Source: Pseudoxanthobacter soli DSM 19599
GTDB taxonomy: Bacteria; Pseudomonadota; Alphaproteobacteria; Rhizobiales; Segnochrobactraceae
Length of the DNA stretch: 64,000 nt
Assembly: GCF_900148505.1 (NCBI RefSeq)
Contig: NZ_FRXO01000004.1
Coordinates: 248,001-312,000 of the forward strand
Direction of reading: 5' to 3'
The position numbers and the translations under genes were made by a program. Positions 8,749 to 16,891 of the stretch are shown piece by piece. Numbering within the stretch: position 1 is the first letter of the stretch; each line of letters begins with the position of its first letter. The notes under the pieces are model-generated. The model was not told the origin of the DNA and ran no database searches. It saw only the letters and a list, made by a program, of their open reading frames with translations.

Positions 8749-9654
8749 TCAGCGCGCCGGGGCGGTGTTCACGTAGATCGCGTAGAGCGACGTGGTCGCC
8801 GTGATGTAAAGGCGGTTGCGGTTGGGGCCGCCGAAGCACAGGTTTGAGACGATCTCCGGGATCAGGATGCGGCCGATCAATGCGCCGTCCGGTGCGTGGA
8901 CGCGGACGGAATCCTCGCTCGACGCCCAGATGTTGCCATGGCGGTCGACGCGGAAGCCATCGAACAGCCCGGCGCCGCAGGTGGCGAAGGGACGCCCCTC
9001 CCCGACGCTCGCGCCATCCGCCGCGACGGGATAGACCCGCATCTCGCCCTTCATGGCGGGAACGTGGGTCGCGCCGGTATCGGCGACATAGAGCAAGCTC
9101 TCGTCCGGTGAGAAGGCGAGTCCGTTCGGCTGCACCATGTCGGTGATCACGCGCGTCAGCGCGCCGGAGGCGGGATCGAGCCGGTAGACATGCGCGCCGT
9201 CCTGTTCGGACGGCATGATGTAGCCTTCATAGTCGCTGTCGATGCCGTAGGTCGGATCGGTGAACCAGATCGAGCCGTCCGACTTCACCACCGCGTCGTT
9301 CGGCGAGTTGAACCGACCGCCATTGAAGCTGTCCGCCAGCGTCTTCCAGCGGCCGTCGTGCTCGAGCCGGCTCACGCGGCGACCGCTGTGTTCGCAGGCG
9401 ATGATGCGGCCTTCAGCATCGAGAGTGTGACCGTTGTGATGGCCGCACGGTGTTTCGAACACGGCCGTCTGCCCCTCCACTTCCTCGAGGCGCATCAGGC
9501 GGTTGTTCGGAATGTCCGACCAGATCACGTGACGTGCTGCCGGAACGTAGACCGGACCTTCGGTCCACCGTCCTCCGGTCCAAAGTCGCTCCAGCCTCGC
9601 GGGTCGATGAATCAGCCTGCCGAACCGTTCGTCCAGGATTTCGTAATCGCTCAT
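8749..9654 (-). CDS. SMP-30/gluconolactonase/LRE-family sugar lactonase
   Basis: A 301-residue six-bladed beta-propeller of the SMP-30/gluconolactonase family. The start MSDYEILDERFGRLIHRPAR is preceded by AGGAG; a longer frame upstream runs into the shared promoter and is less likely. Landmarks are the metal-binding Glu in TEGPVYVP (about residue 32), FNSPNDAVVKSDGSIWFTDP, VQPNGLAFSPDESLLYVADT and GLFDGFRVDRHGNIWAS. Such enzymes open aldono-lactones made by sugar dehydrogenases. It is divergent from a GntR regulator that precedes a sugar ABC transporter, which suggests one sugar-acid pathway. The sugar is not known. Confidence 0.88.
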   Translation of the reverse strand: MSDYEILDERFGRLIHRPARLERLWTGGRWTEGPVYVPAARHVIWSDIPNNRLMRLEEVEGQTAVFETPCGHHNGHTLDAEGRIIACEHSGRRVSRLEHDGRWKTLADSFNGGRFNSPNDAVVKSDGSIWFTDPTYGIDSDYEGYIMPSEQDGAHVYRLDPASGALTRVITDMVQPNGLAFSPDESLLYVADTGATHVPAMKGEMRVYPVAADGASVGEGRPFATCGAGLFDGFRVDRHGNIWASSEDSVRVHAPDGALIGRILIPEIVSNLCFGGPNRNRLYITATTSLYAIYVNTAPAR

Positions 9655-9693
9655 GGACGTCTTCTCCTCCCGACTTGGCGCGTTTGTTATTTG

Positions 9694-9815
9694 TTGGGCC
9701 AATGATCGAGGTATGGCGACAATCGGGGCTGTGTTCAAGTGCGACGACGGTCGGATCCGGCTTGAAACCCGCCGTGAACGGTCCTATGACAGAATCAGAG
9801 GAAACGCTGGACCAA
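9694..9815. promoter_or_regulatory. Divergent promoter with two TTGG-CCAA-type sites
   Basis: In the 164-base divergent gap between the lactonase and GntR genes are TTGGGCCAA (9694-9702) and TGGACCAA (9808-9815, which reads TTGGTCCA on the other strand). Both resemble half-palindromic GntR-type sites, and the second lies only 3 bases before the regulator's start codon. They are candidate operators for autoregulation; support is by pattern only. Confidence 0.35.
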
Positions 9816-9818
9816 TAA

Positions 9819-10526
9819 ATGAGCAAGGCGGGGATGCAGCAGCACGCCCGACCGGAGCCTGAAACGTCCCGTGTCTCGGCTGTCGACGCGCTTGTCGAAC
9901 AGATCCGGGTCATGATGAACTCCGAAGGATTGACGGTGGGCGACAGCCTGCCTTCGGAACGGGAGTTGAGCGCCCGTTTCAACGCAGGACGCAACACCAT
10001 CCGCGAGGCGATCCGCATGCTGAAGGCATACGGTGTCGTGGACGTTCGGCCGAAGGTTGGAGCGGTTATCATCGACCGGCGCATGGATGCGGTGGTCGAT
10101 GTGTTCGCCTTCAACTTCGACATGACGGAAGAGGTGTTCCGCGACATCCAGACCTTCCGCCGAATGATCGAAATCGGAGCCGTGGAGCCGCTGTTCGCCC
10201 GCGCCGTCGAGGCCGATATCCGGGGGCTGAGGGCGATCAACGAGATGATGCGCTCCGCCGAGGGGCCGGAGGAGCGGGCGTCGCGCGACTACGATTTCCA
10301 CCTGCGGCTGTTGTCCATCGCGGGCAACCGGACACTGGTGCACGTCTACAAGATCCTGAAGCCCCAGATCGCCCAGTTGATGACCACCGGCAAGAACGTC
10401 CGCGAAGGCATCGATGGCGCATTCGATGAACACGCCGCCGTCATCGATGCGCTTGAGCAGAGGAATGTCTTCGGCTTCCAGTATCACATGAGCCGGCATC
10501 TCGAGGCAGGTCTCTCGTTCATCTGA
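9819..10526 (+). CDS. GntR-family transcriptional regulator, FadR/FCD subfamily
   Basis: A 235-residue regulator. An N-terminal winged helix covers about residues 17-85, with GDSLPSERELSARFNAGRNT and IREAIRMLKAYGVVDVRPKVG as the recognition helix and wing. A C-terminal all-helical FCD ligand domain has the metal-binding His residues in DYDFHLRLLSIAGN, DEHAAVIDAL and YHMSRHLEAG. FCD-type GntR proteins usually repress transport and catabolic genes and release DNA on binding an organic or sugar acid. It is divergent from the SMP-30-like gene and followed by the sugar ABC transporter, so it probably controls both. Confidence 0.92.
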   Translation: MSKAGMQQHARPEPETSRVSAVDALVEQIRVMMNSEGLTVGDSLPSERELSARFNAGRNTIREAIRMLKAYGVVDVRPKVGAVIIDRRMDAVVDVFAFNFDMTEEVFRDIQTFRRMIEIGAVEPLFARAVEADIRGLRAINEMMRSAEGPEERASRDYDFHLRLLSIAGNRTLVHVYKILKPQIAQLMTTGKNVREGIDGAFDEHAAVIDALEQRNVFGFQYHMSRHLEAGLSFI

Positions 10527-10533
10527 GATCTGG

Positions 10534-10549
10534 CCTGCGGGATCGCAGG
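10534..10549 (+). terminator. Short hairpin after the GntR gene
   Basis: CCTGCG-GGAT-CGCAGG is a perfect 6-bp stem beginning 8 bases after the regulator's stop codon. There is no T-run, so it may be a weak terminator or an RNA-stabilising hairpin. Confidence 0.3.
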
Positions 10550-10645
10550 TCGGCGGATTGAAAAGCCGTTCGCACTCTCTGCAGCGGCGAACGACAACAA
10601 GAACAGACACCCCGAACGGGTGGTTTGAACACAAGGGAGGATATG

Positions 10646-11773
10646 ATGCGGTTTGCCAAAATCTCCGCGGCTGCGCTTGCGGTGTTCATGTCGGCGACGG
10701 CTTTGGCCGTTGCCGGTCCGAAGGAAGTCAGCGGGCCGGGTGCCGAACCCGCGTGCTTCGCGCCATGGGATTCCAGCACCGGCTACCTGCAGTGGCCGAA
10801 GGCCGAGGCGCCGTTCAAGATCGCGGTTGTAAACGGTTTCGTCGGCAATCTCTGGCGCATTCAGATGGTGCAGACTGCCAAGGCGTTCGTCGAACAGCCG
10901 GACATCAAGGGCAAGATCTCGAGCTTCAAGATCGTTTCGACCGGCAATGACGCCGCCGCCCAGCTCGGCGCCATCGAGGACTTCATCAACCAGGGTTACA
11001 ACGCCATCATCGTCGATGCCGTTTCGCCCGACGGTTTCGATCGCGTCATCCGCCTCGCGGACAAGAACAATGTCGTCATCGTGCCGTTCGACAACACCCT
11101 CGATACCGACAAGGTCATTCAGGTCAACGAGAACCAGTTCGAGATGGGCCGCCAGTGGGGCGAGTTCCTCGTCAAGGAACTGAACGGCAAGAAGGACGCC
11201 AAGATCCTCGAAGTGCGCGGCGTGCCGGGCAACTCGGTGGATCGTGATCGTCACGAGGGCATCCACGAGGCGTTCAAGAACGCCGGCGGCAACTACCAGG
11301 TCGTCGAAGTGGTGGGCAACTGGGACGACGGTACCGCCCAGAAGGTCGTCGCCGATGCCATCGCCGTGAACGGCCAGTTCGACGCCATCACCGCCCAGGG
11401 CGGCGACACCGGCGTTGTTCAGGCGCTCATGGCCGCGAAGCATCCCTGGGTGCCGTTCGCCGGCGAATCCGAGAACGGCTTCCGCAAGGCGATCGCGACC
11501 TACTCGTCCGAGGGTCTGAAGGGTCTTTCGATCGGCCAGTCGCCGGGCCTCGTCGCCATCGCCATCAAGGCGGCGATCTCGGCGCTGGAAGGCTACCCGA
11601 TGCCGAAGAAGATCGCGGTGCCGCTGCCGAGCGCCGACTACACCAACCTCAAGGACGACGTGAACTACTGGTCCAAGCTGCCGGACAATTTCTTCACGGT
11701 GAACGCGTTCCCGCCCTGCAACGTGAACATCACCGCGACCGAAATCATGTCCCACAACCAGGAAAACCAGTGA
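10646..11773 (+). CDS. Sugar ABC transporter substrate-binding protein (periplasmic binding protein type 1)
   Basis: A 375-residue secreted binding protein of the ribose/galactose type. The start MRFAKISAAALAVFMSATAL has GGGAGG five bases upstream and gives a signal peptide ending near LAVAGPKEV. Type 1 fold landmarks are FKIAVVNGFVGNLWRIQM, IEDFINQGYNAIIVDAVSPD, LEVRGVPGNSVDRDRHEGI and GQFDAITAQGGDTG. It begins the rightward transport operon followed by an ATPase and two permeases. A perfect hairpin in the gap after it probably lets the binding protein be made in excess. The ligand cannot be read from sequence; the neighbouring lactonase suggests a sugar or aldonate. Confidence 0.9.
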   Translation: MRFAKISAAALAVFMSATALAVAGPKEVSGPGAEPACFAPWDSSTGYLQWPKAEAPFKIAVVNGFVGNLWRIQMVQTAKAFVEQPDIKGKISSFKIVSTGNDAAAQLGAIEDFINQGYNAIIVDAVSPDGFDRVIRLADKNNVVIVPFDNTLDTDKVIQVNENQFEMGRQWGEFLVKELNGKKDAKILEVRGVPGNSVDRDRHEGIHEAFKNAGGNYQVVEVVGNWDDGTAQKVVADAIAVNGQFDAITAQGGDTGVVQALMAAKHPWVPFAGESENGFRKAIATYSSEGLKGLSIGQSPGLVAIAIKAAISALEGYPMPKKIAVPLPSADYTNLKDDVNYWSKLPDNFFTVNAFPPCNVNITATEIMSHNQENQ

Positions 11774-11881
11774 TCGGCACGTTCCGCGGGCTCGAGCCGA
11801 AGCGCGGGACAGCCGCCGCGGTCGGATCGCTCCCTGCCGGGGCCTTCTGGCACCGACAGGCCGTTCCGACCTGAATCAAGA

Positions 11882-11909
11882 CGACACCCGGCTTCAAGGC
11901 CGGGTGTCG
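11882..11909 (+). terminator. Intercistronic hairpin between binding-protein and ATPase genes
   Basis: A perfect 11-bp stem, CGACACCCGGC and GCCGGGTGTCG, around the loop TTCAAG, 108 bases after the binding-protein stop. No T-run follows. Such a hairpin commonly protects the 3' end of the binding-protein mRNA or partly terminates transcription, giving more binding protein than membrane components. Confidence 0.6.
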
Positions 11910-12004
11910 CGTTCCGGGTTCGGCAGGCCAGCGCAAACGGCCCGATATCAGTCCGAACACCGGTCTCGTCATCGAAGTATTCCGGGCGTACGACAGGAGC
12001 CGAC

Positions 12005-13570
12005 GTGTCCTCCTCCACTGCCTCCTCTCCGCCGTTTCTCCAGCTTTCCAATGTCGGCAAGACCTATGGCGGCGTTCGCGCCCTGGAAGGCGTCGATCTC
12101 ACCTGTCGGCGCGGCTCGATCCACGCCATCATGGGCGAGAACGGAGCCGGCAAGTCGACCCTCATCAAGACGGTTGCCGGGGTCGTGCGGCCGACGACCG
12201 GCGAGATCCGGCTGGAGGGCGTGCCCGTCAATTTCCACGGGCCGGCCGAGGCGAACGCGCAGGGCATCGTCTGCGTGTTCCAGGAACTCTCGCTGATGCC
12301 CGACCTGACGGTGGCAGACAATATCTGCGCCGCCGCCCCGCCGCGCCGCGGCGGCCTGATCGACATGAAGGCCCAGCGCCGCATCGCCGAGGAACTGCTG
12401 GCGAGCATCGGCTGCGAGGACGTTCATCCGCTCGCGAGCGTGCACGACCTGTCGCTCTCGCGCCGGCAGATGGTCGAGATCGCCAAGGCGCTCGGCAAGA
12501 AGCCGAAGCTGCTCATCCTCGACGAGGCGACCTCCGCGCTGACGCGCCGCGACGTCGAGACCGTCTACGCGCTGCTGGAGCGGCTGCGCGACGAGGGCCT
12601 GTGCTTGCTCTACATCTCCCATCGCCAGGCGGAGATCGAGAAGCTCGCCGACACCATTTCCGTGTTCCGCAACGGCCGCCACATCGAGACCTTCTCGAAG
12701 GGCACGCGCACCAACGACGAGATCGTGCGCATGATGATCGGCCGCGAGATCACCGCGCATTTTCCGCCGAAGCCGCCGCCGCCGCCGGCTTCGGCCGAAC
12801 CGCCGCTGCTTTCGCTGGAAAATCTGTCCTGGGACCGCCAGCTCAAGAGCATCTCGCTCGACGTGCGCAAGGGAGAGATCGTCGGTCTCGGCGGCCTCGA
12901 CGGCCAGGGACAGAAGGAACTCCTGCTCGCGCTCTTCGGCGTGTTGAAGGGCGTCTCTGGCACCGTTCGGATCAACGGCCAGCCCGCACCGCTTCACGGC
13001 CCCGTCGATGCCAAGGAAAGGCACGCACTCGCCCTTATCCCCGAGGACCGCAAGACCGAGGGGCTGATGCTGAACATGTCGATCGCCGAGAACCTGATCG
13101 CGGCGAGCTTCGACAAGATCGCCCCGGCCGGTATCGTCGACCGGGCTCGCGAGAAGCAGGCCATCGACGAGGCCATCCGCCGGCTGCAGATCAAGGTCAG
13201 CGATCCGCACAACCCGGTCTCCACCCTGTCGGGTGGCAACCAGCAGAAGGTCGTCATTGCCAAGTGGCTGATGACAGGACCGCAGGTGCTGCTGCTCAAC
13301 GATCCGACGCGGGGCATCGACGTCGGGACGAAGCAGGAAATCTATCGCCTGCTGCGCGATCTCGCGGCGGAGGGCACGGGCATCCTGTTCTACTCGACCG
13401 ACTATGAGGAACTGATCGGCTGCTGCGACCGCGTCGCCGTGCTCTATGACGGCCACGTCGTGGCCGAGCTTTCGGGTGCCGGTCTTAACGAACATGCGCT
13501 CATCGAAAGCGCACTCAACCTGGGACCAGCGGGGGCCGTGGCGCCGGCGCATGAGGAGGCCCTGTCATGA
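12005..13570 (+). CDS. Sugar ABC transporter ATP-binding protein (RbsA/XylG-type, two ATPase domains)
   Basis: A 521-residue double ATPase. The GTG start at 12005 is supported by AGGAG five bases upstream. Domain 1 carries Walker [10 protein letters not shown], an atypical signature region HDLSLSRRQM and Walker B LLILDEATSAL. Domain 2 has the degenerate Walker A region GLGGLDGQGQKELL, the signature LSGGNQQKVVIAKWL and LLLNDPTRGIDVG. This is the standard carbohydrate-uptake-2 subfamily arrangement. It overlaps the first permease by the tetranucleotide ATGA, showing translational coupling. It powers import by the two permeases that follow. Confidence 0.94.
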   Translation: MSSSTASSPPFLQLSNVGKTYGGVRALEGVDLTCRRGSIHAIMGENGAGKSTLIKTVAGVVRPTTGEIRLEGVPVNFHGPAEANAQGIVCVFQELSLMPDLTVADNICAAAPPRRGGLIDMKAQRRIAEELLASIGCEDVHPLASVHDLSLSRRQMVEIAKALGKKPKLLILDEATSALTRRDVETVYALLERLRDEGLCLLYISHRQAEIEKLADTISVFRNGRHIETFSKGTRTNDEIVRMMIGREITAHFPPKPPPPPASAEPPLLSLENLSWDRQLKSISLDVRKGEIVGLGGLDGQGQKELLLALFGVLKGVSGTVRINGQPAPLHGPVDAKERHALALIPEDRKTEGLMLNMSIAENLIAASFDKIAPAGIVDRAREKQAIDEAIRRLQIKVSDPHNPVSTLSGGNQQKVVIAKWLMTGPQVLLLNDPTRGIDVGTKQEIYRLLRDLAAEGTGILFYSTDYEELIGCCDRVAVLYDGHVVAELSGAGLNEHALIESALNLGPAGAVAPAHEEALS

Positions 13571-14625
13571 CCACTGCCACCGCCACCGGCGACATCGCCA
13601 TCCGGCTCCGGCGCCATCGCGGCCTCATCGTCGCGGTGATCACGTTCGCGGTGCTCTACGGCATCTACAACCTCAATCACCCGCGCGGCTTCTCCAGCCA
13701 GGTGATGGTGCAGAACAGCACAGAGGCCTTCAGCCTCGTGATGCTGGCGATGGCCCAGACGATGCCGGTGCTGATGGGCGCGGTCGATCTCTCGGTCGGC
13801 GCGGTCATGACGCTGTGCAACTGCCTTGCGAGCGTGCTCCTGAGCGGCTCTCCACTGCAGATCGCGCTCGGCGCCGTGCTCTGCCTCGCGGCCGGCACGG
13901 CGTTCGGCGCGGTCAACGGCCTCATCGTCGTCTATGGCCGCCTGCAGCCGATCATCGCGACGCTTGCCACCGGTGCCGTCGCGATCGGCATCGCGCTCTA
14001 TATCCGCCCGACTCCCGGCGGATCGGTCGACGACGACCTCTCGTGGGCCCTCACCAACACGGTGTCGGATTTCCTCGAGACCTACGGGCTGTTCCCGGAC
14101 GGCCTACCGGGATGGGCGCGCTTCGTCGGAGCGATCCCGGTGCCGCTGATCATGGCTGTCATCCTCGCGTTCCTCTGCCGGACCATTCTCGCCCGCACCG
14201 TGATCGGCCGCACGATCTACGCCATCGGCTCGTCGGAAGGCGCGGCCTACATGTCGGGCCTGCCGGTCGCCCGGGCCAAGATCGCGGCCTTCGCCCTCTC
14301 CGGTTTCTTCGCCGCATGCGGTGGGCTGTTCTTCGCGCTGCAGACATCGTCCGGCAATGCCGACATTCCGCAGGCGGGTGCCTACACGCTGAACTCCATC
14401 GCCGCGGTCGTGCTCGGCGGCACATCGCTGATGGGCGGCAGCGGCGGCGCCATCGCCTCGCTGTTCGGCGCGCTGATCCTGCGGACGATCTCGTTCAGCT
14501 TCCGCATCTTCAGCGTCGATCCGCTGATCCAGCCTCTGGTGGAAGGCGGCATCCTGCTCGCCATCGTCAGCTTCGGCGCGGTCCATCTTCTGCGCGTCAA
14601 GAACACCCTCGAACTGGTGCGGTAA
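13567..14625 (+). CDS. Sugar ABC transporter permease 1 (RbsC-type)
   Basis: A 352-residue inner-membrane permease of the BPD_transp_2 family with about nine to ten hydrophobic segments. The family core is seen in MAMAQTMPVLMGAVDLSVGA, the cytoplasmic loop TVIGRTIYAIGSSEGAAYMS and the closing region IAAVVLGGTSLMGGSGG. It is translationally coupled to the ATPase gene through an ATGA overlap and is followed 4 bases later by a second, clearly different permease gene, so the transport pore is probably a heterodimer. Confidence 0.92.
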   Translation: MTTATATGDIAIRLRRHRGLIVAVITFAVLYGIYNLNHPRGFSSQVMVQNSTEAFSLVMLAMAQTMPVLMGAVDLSVGAVMTLCNCLASVLLSGSPLQIALGAVLCLAAGTAFGAVNGLIVVYGRLQPIIATLATGAVAIGIALYIRPTPGGSVDDDLSWALTNTVSDFLETYGLFPDGLPGWARFVGAIPVPLIMAVILAFLCRTILARTVIGRTIYAIGSSEGAAYMSGLPVARAKIAAFALSGFFAACGGLFFALQTSSGNADIPQAGAYTLNSIAAVVLGGTSLMGGSGGAIASLFGALILRTISFSFRIFSVDPLIQPLVEGGILLAIVSFGAVHLLRVKNTLELVR

Positions 14626-14629
14626 GTCC

Positions 14630-15589
14630 ATGGCGTTCCCGAAGGCTGGCCGCCTCGGCCCCGACAACTTCCCCATCGTCGTCGCGCTGTGCTGCATCGT
14701 GCTGATCCTGGCGGGCGGCTCGGTCTACACCGTCAGCACCAACGGCACGTTCTCGTTGCTGTCGCCGTCCTATCTGCTGCAACAGCTCCAGATCGGCGCC
14801 TTCCTCGGCATCGTGGCGAGCGGGGCGATGCTCGTCATCCTGCTCGGCCACATCGATCTCTCCGTTCCGTGGACGCTCACCGCGGGCGCGATGATGGCGA
14901 CGGCCGTCGGCGGGCCGCTCGCCATCCCGGCGGGCATCGCCACCGGCCTCGCGGTCGGGCTGGTGAACGGGCTCGGGGTGACGCTCCTGCGCGTGCCGTC
15001 GATGATCTTCACCCTCGGCGTCAACGCGGTGATGGGCGGGCTGATGGTTGCTTACACCGGCGGTTACGCGCCGCAGACCGACGCGACGCCGCTGATGCGC
15101 TTCCTCGCGAGCGGCCGCATCCTCGATATTCCCGCCAATGCCCTGTTGTGGCTCGTGGTCGCGATCGCGATCTCCAGCATGCTGCGCTTCACCGCGTTCG
15201 GCCGGCAGATCTACATGATCGGCAACAGCGAGGCGGCGAGCTATCTGTCGGGCCTGCGCATCCGCCGCATCGCCATCGCGACATTCACGCTCGCGGGCGG
15301 CCTTTCCGGTCTCGCCGGCGTGCTGCTCGCCGGATATTCCGCCAAGGCCTACCAGGGCATGGGCGAGCCGTACCTGTTGCCGGCGATCGCGGCTGTCGTC
15401 ATCGGCGGCACCAGCATTCTCGGCGGTCGCGGGCGCTATGCCGGCACCATCGTCGGCGTGCTCCTGATGGTGCTCCTGAACTCCGTGCTCTCGATCATGC
15501 AGATGCCCGAGGCCGGCCGTCAGATCATCTATGGCGTCGTCATCACCGCGATGCTGCTGATCTACAGCCGCGAAGGCGCGCGACGCTGA
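14630..15589 (+). CDS. Sugar ABC transporter permease 2 (RbsC-type)
   Basis: A 319-residue permease of the same family as its neighbour. Landmarks are GAMLVILLGHIDLSVPWTLT, FGRQIYMIGNSEAASYLSGL and IAAVVIGGTSILGGRGRYAG. It starts 4 bases after permease 1 and ends the operon, being followed by a GC-rich hairpin shared with the convergent SDR gene. Ribose-type systems usually use one permease as a homodimer; two genes here suggest a heterodimeric channel. Confidence 0.92.
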   Translation: MAFPKAGRLGPDNFPIVVALCCIVLILAGGSVYTVSTNGTFSLLSPSYLLQQLQIGAFLGIVASGAMLVILLGHIDLSVPWTLTAGAMMATAVGGPLAIPAGIATGLAVGLVNGLGVTLLRVPSMIFTLGVNAVMGGLMVAYTGGYAPQTDATPLMRFLASGRILDIPANALLWLVVAIAISSMLRFTAFGRQIYMIGNSEAASYLSGLRIRRIAIATFTLAGGLSGLAGVLLAGYSAKAYQGMGEPYLLPAIAAVVIGGTSILGGRGRYAGTIVGVLLMVLLNSVLSIMQMPEAGRQIIYGVVITAMLLIYSREGARR

Positions 15590-15601
15590 CGAAGCCTCAC
15601 C

Positions 15602-15631
15602 GGCGGGGGCGGCACTTGAACCGCCCCTGCC
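15602..15631 (+). terminator. Hairpin between convergent permease and SDR genes
   Basis: An 11-bp stem with one G-U pair (GGCGGGGGCGG and CCGCCCCTGCC) around the loop CACTTGAA, 12 bases after the permease stop. It is the likely end of the sugar transport operon. Confidence 0.6.
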
Positions 15632-15641
15632 GTAATCTCAC

Positions 15642-15673
15642 CCGGCGTGACATGGATCCGGCGTGACATGGAT
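15642..15673. repeat. Tandem 16-bp direct repeat at the SDR stop codon
   Basis: The unit CCGGCGTGACATGGAT occurs twice in immediate succession, at 15642-15657 and 15658-15673. The second copy touches the stop codon of the SDR gene. It looks like a recent slippage duplication. Confidence 0.8.
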
Positions 15674-16512
15674 CAGGCGTCGGGGAAGTCCGTGGAGATT
15701 CCCAGCTCCCGCAGGCTTTCGATCTCGGCGAGGCGTTCGCGCAGCTTCGTCGTGACGGCATTGACGCCGAACGCGCCGAGCACGAGGTGCCTCGGCGCCT
15801 TCTCCATGTCCGTGATCTGGATGATCGCCTGCGCCGCGCGGACGGGGTCGCCGGGCTGCCGGCCGCTGATGGCCTTGGTTCCGGCAAGGCGCGCGCCGGC
15901 CGTCTCGGCATAGTCCGGGATGCGGTTCGGCGTCTGCACGAGCGAGCGCCCAGCCCAGTCGGTGCGGAACGGCCCCGGCTCCACGCAGGTCACCTGGATG
16001 CCGATCGGGCCCGCCTCGGCGGCCAGCGAATCCGACCAGCCCTCTACCGCATGCTTGCTGGCGGCGTAGTAGCCGGAGCCGGGAAAGCCGATAAAGCCGG
16101 CGACCGACGTGATGTTGATCACGCGGCCATGCCGCTGCGCCCGCATGATCGGCAGGATGGCGCGGCTGATTGCGAACAGGCCGAACACGTTGGCGTCGAA
16201 CTGGCGGCGGATCTGGTCTTCCTCGCCCTCCTCCACGGTCGCCATGTAGCCGTAGCCCGCATTGTTCACGAGGATGTCGATCCGGCCGAAGCGCTCGAAC
16301 GCCGCCTTGACGCCGGCCTCGATCTGTCCGGCGTCGGTGACGTCGAGATCGAGCGCGAGCGTGCTGTCTTCATGTCCCGCCACGAGGTCGGAGAGCCGCG
16401 CCTTGTCGCGGGCTGTGAGCACCACGCGATCGCCGCGCGCGATGACCTGTGAGGCAAGCTCTCGGCCGAAGCCGGTCGAACAGCCGGTGATGAACCAGAC
16501 GGGGGTGGTCAT
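15673..16512 (-). CDS. Short-chain dehydrogenase/reductase (SDR), classical type
   Basis: A 279-residue NAD(P)-dependent oxidoreductase. The start MTTPVWFITGCSTGFGRELA has AAGAGG upstream; the longer open frame upstream is non-family sequence. Landmarks are the cofactor loop TGCSTGFG, LVNNAGYGYM, the catalytic Ser in INITSVAGFIG and the YxxxK pair in YYAASKHAVEGW. Members of this subgroup are often annotated as oxidoreductases acting on unknown carbonyl compounds. The gene is convergent with the sugar transporter and divergent from the DUF4424 gene; no pathway is evident. Confidence 0.92.
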   Translation of the reverse strand: MTTPVWFITGCSTGFGRELASQVIARGDRVVLTARDKARLSDLVAGHEDSTLALDLDVTDAGQIEAGVKAAFERFGRIDILVNNAGYGYMATVEEGEEDQIRRQFDANVFGLFAISRAILPIMRAQRHGRVINITSVAGFIGFPGSGYYAASKHAVEGWSDSLAAEAGPIGIQVTCVEPGPFRTDWAGRSLVQTPNRIPDYAETAGARLAGTKAISGRQPGDPVRAAQAIIQITDMEKAPRHLVLGAFGVNAVTTKLRERLAEIESLRELGISTDFPDA

Positions 16513-16891
16513 ATGCAGGCACCTCTTCTTGTGTGTTCTGGAACCGCGGTCGTGCGCAAGGGGCCGGGGGAACCGTCGCAGGTGGCCGTCATCGGCGGCG
16601 GTCAGGGTCGACCTGCCGGCGGGACTGCCGGACGGGCGATGGATACGTCCTCCGCCGAAGCCCGGGATCGCCGGCGGTCTGCCGGAGACGAGCGGCAGAA
16701 CCGGCCGGTCTCGCCACAACGGAGCCGGCCTCCCGCGCACCAAAGCGGCAGGGCCGGTGGGAGCGGAACCCTGCGGCATTATACTCATCCCCCGCCCCGT
16801 GTTCTGCAAGAACGTTCCGGTAGGACTTCGACAGGACCTTGCGTTAGAGTTCCGACGGGGAAAAATTCAATCGATCTCAGATAGGGGCTTT
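16513..16891. other. Divergent intergenic region, no gene recognised
   Basis: A 379-base gap between the SDR gene and the DUF4424 gene. It must hold both promoters. AGGGG at 16883-16887 is the probable ribosome binding site of the right-hand gene. No clear palindrome or small gene stands out. Confidence 0.4.

Noticed and set aside
8495-8839. A leftward 114-codon frame between the SMP-30-like gene and efeU
   Set aside because: It is partly AT-rich intergenic sequence and partly antisense of nothing conserved; no ribosome site and no family match.
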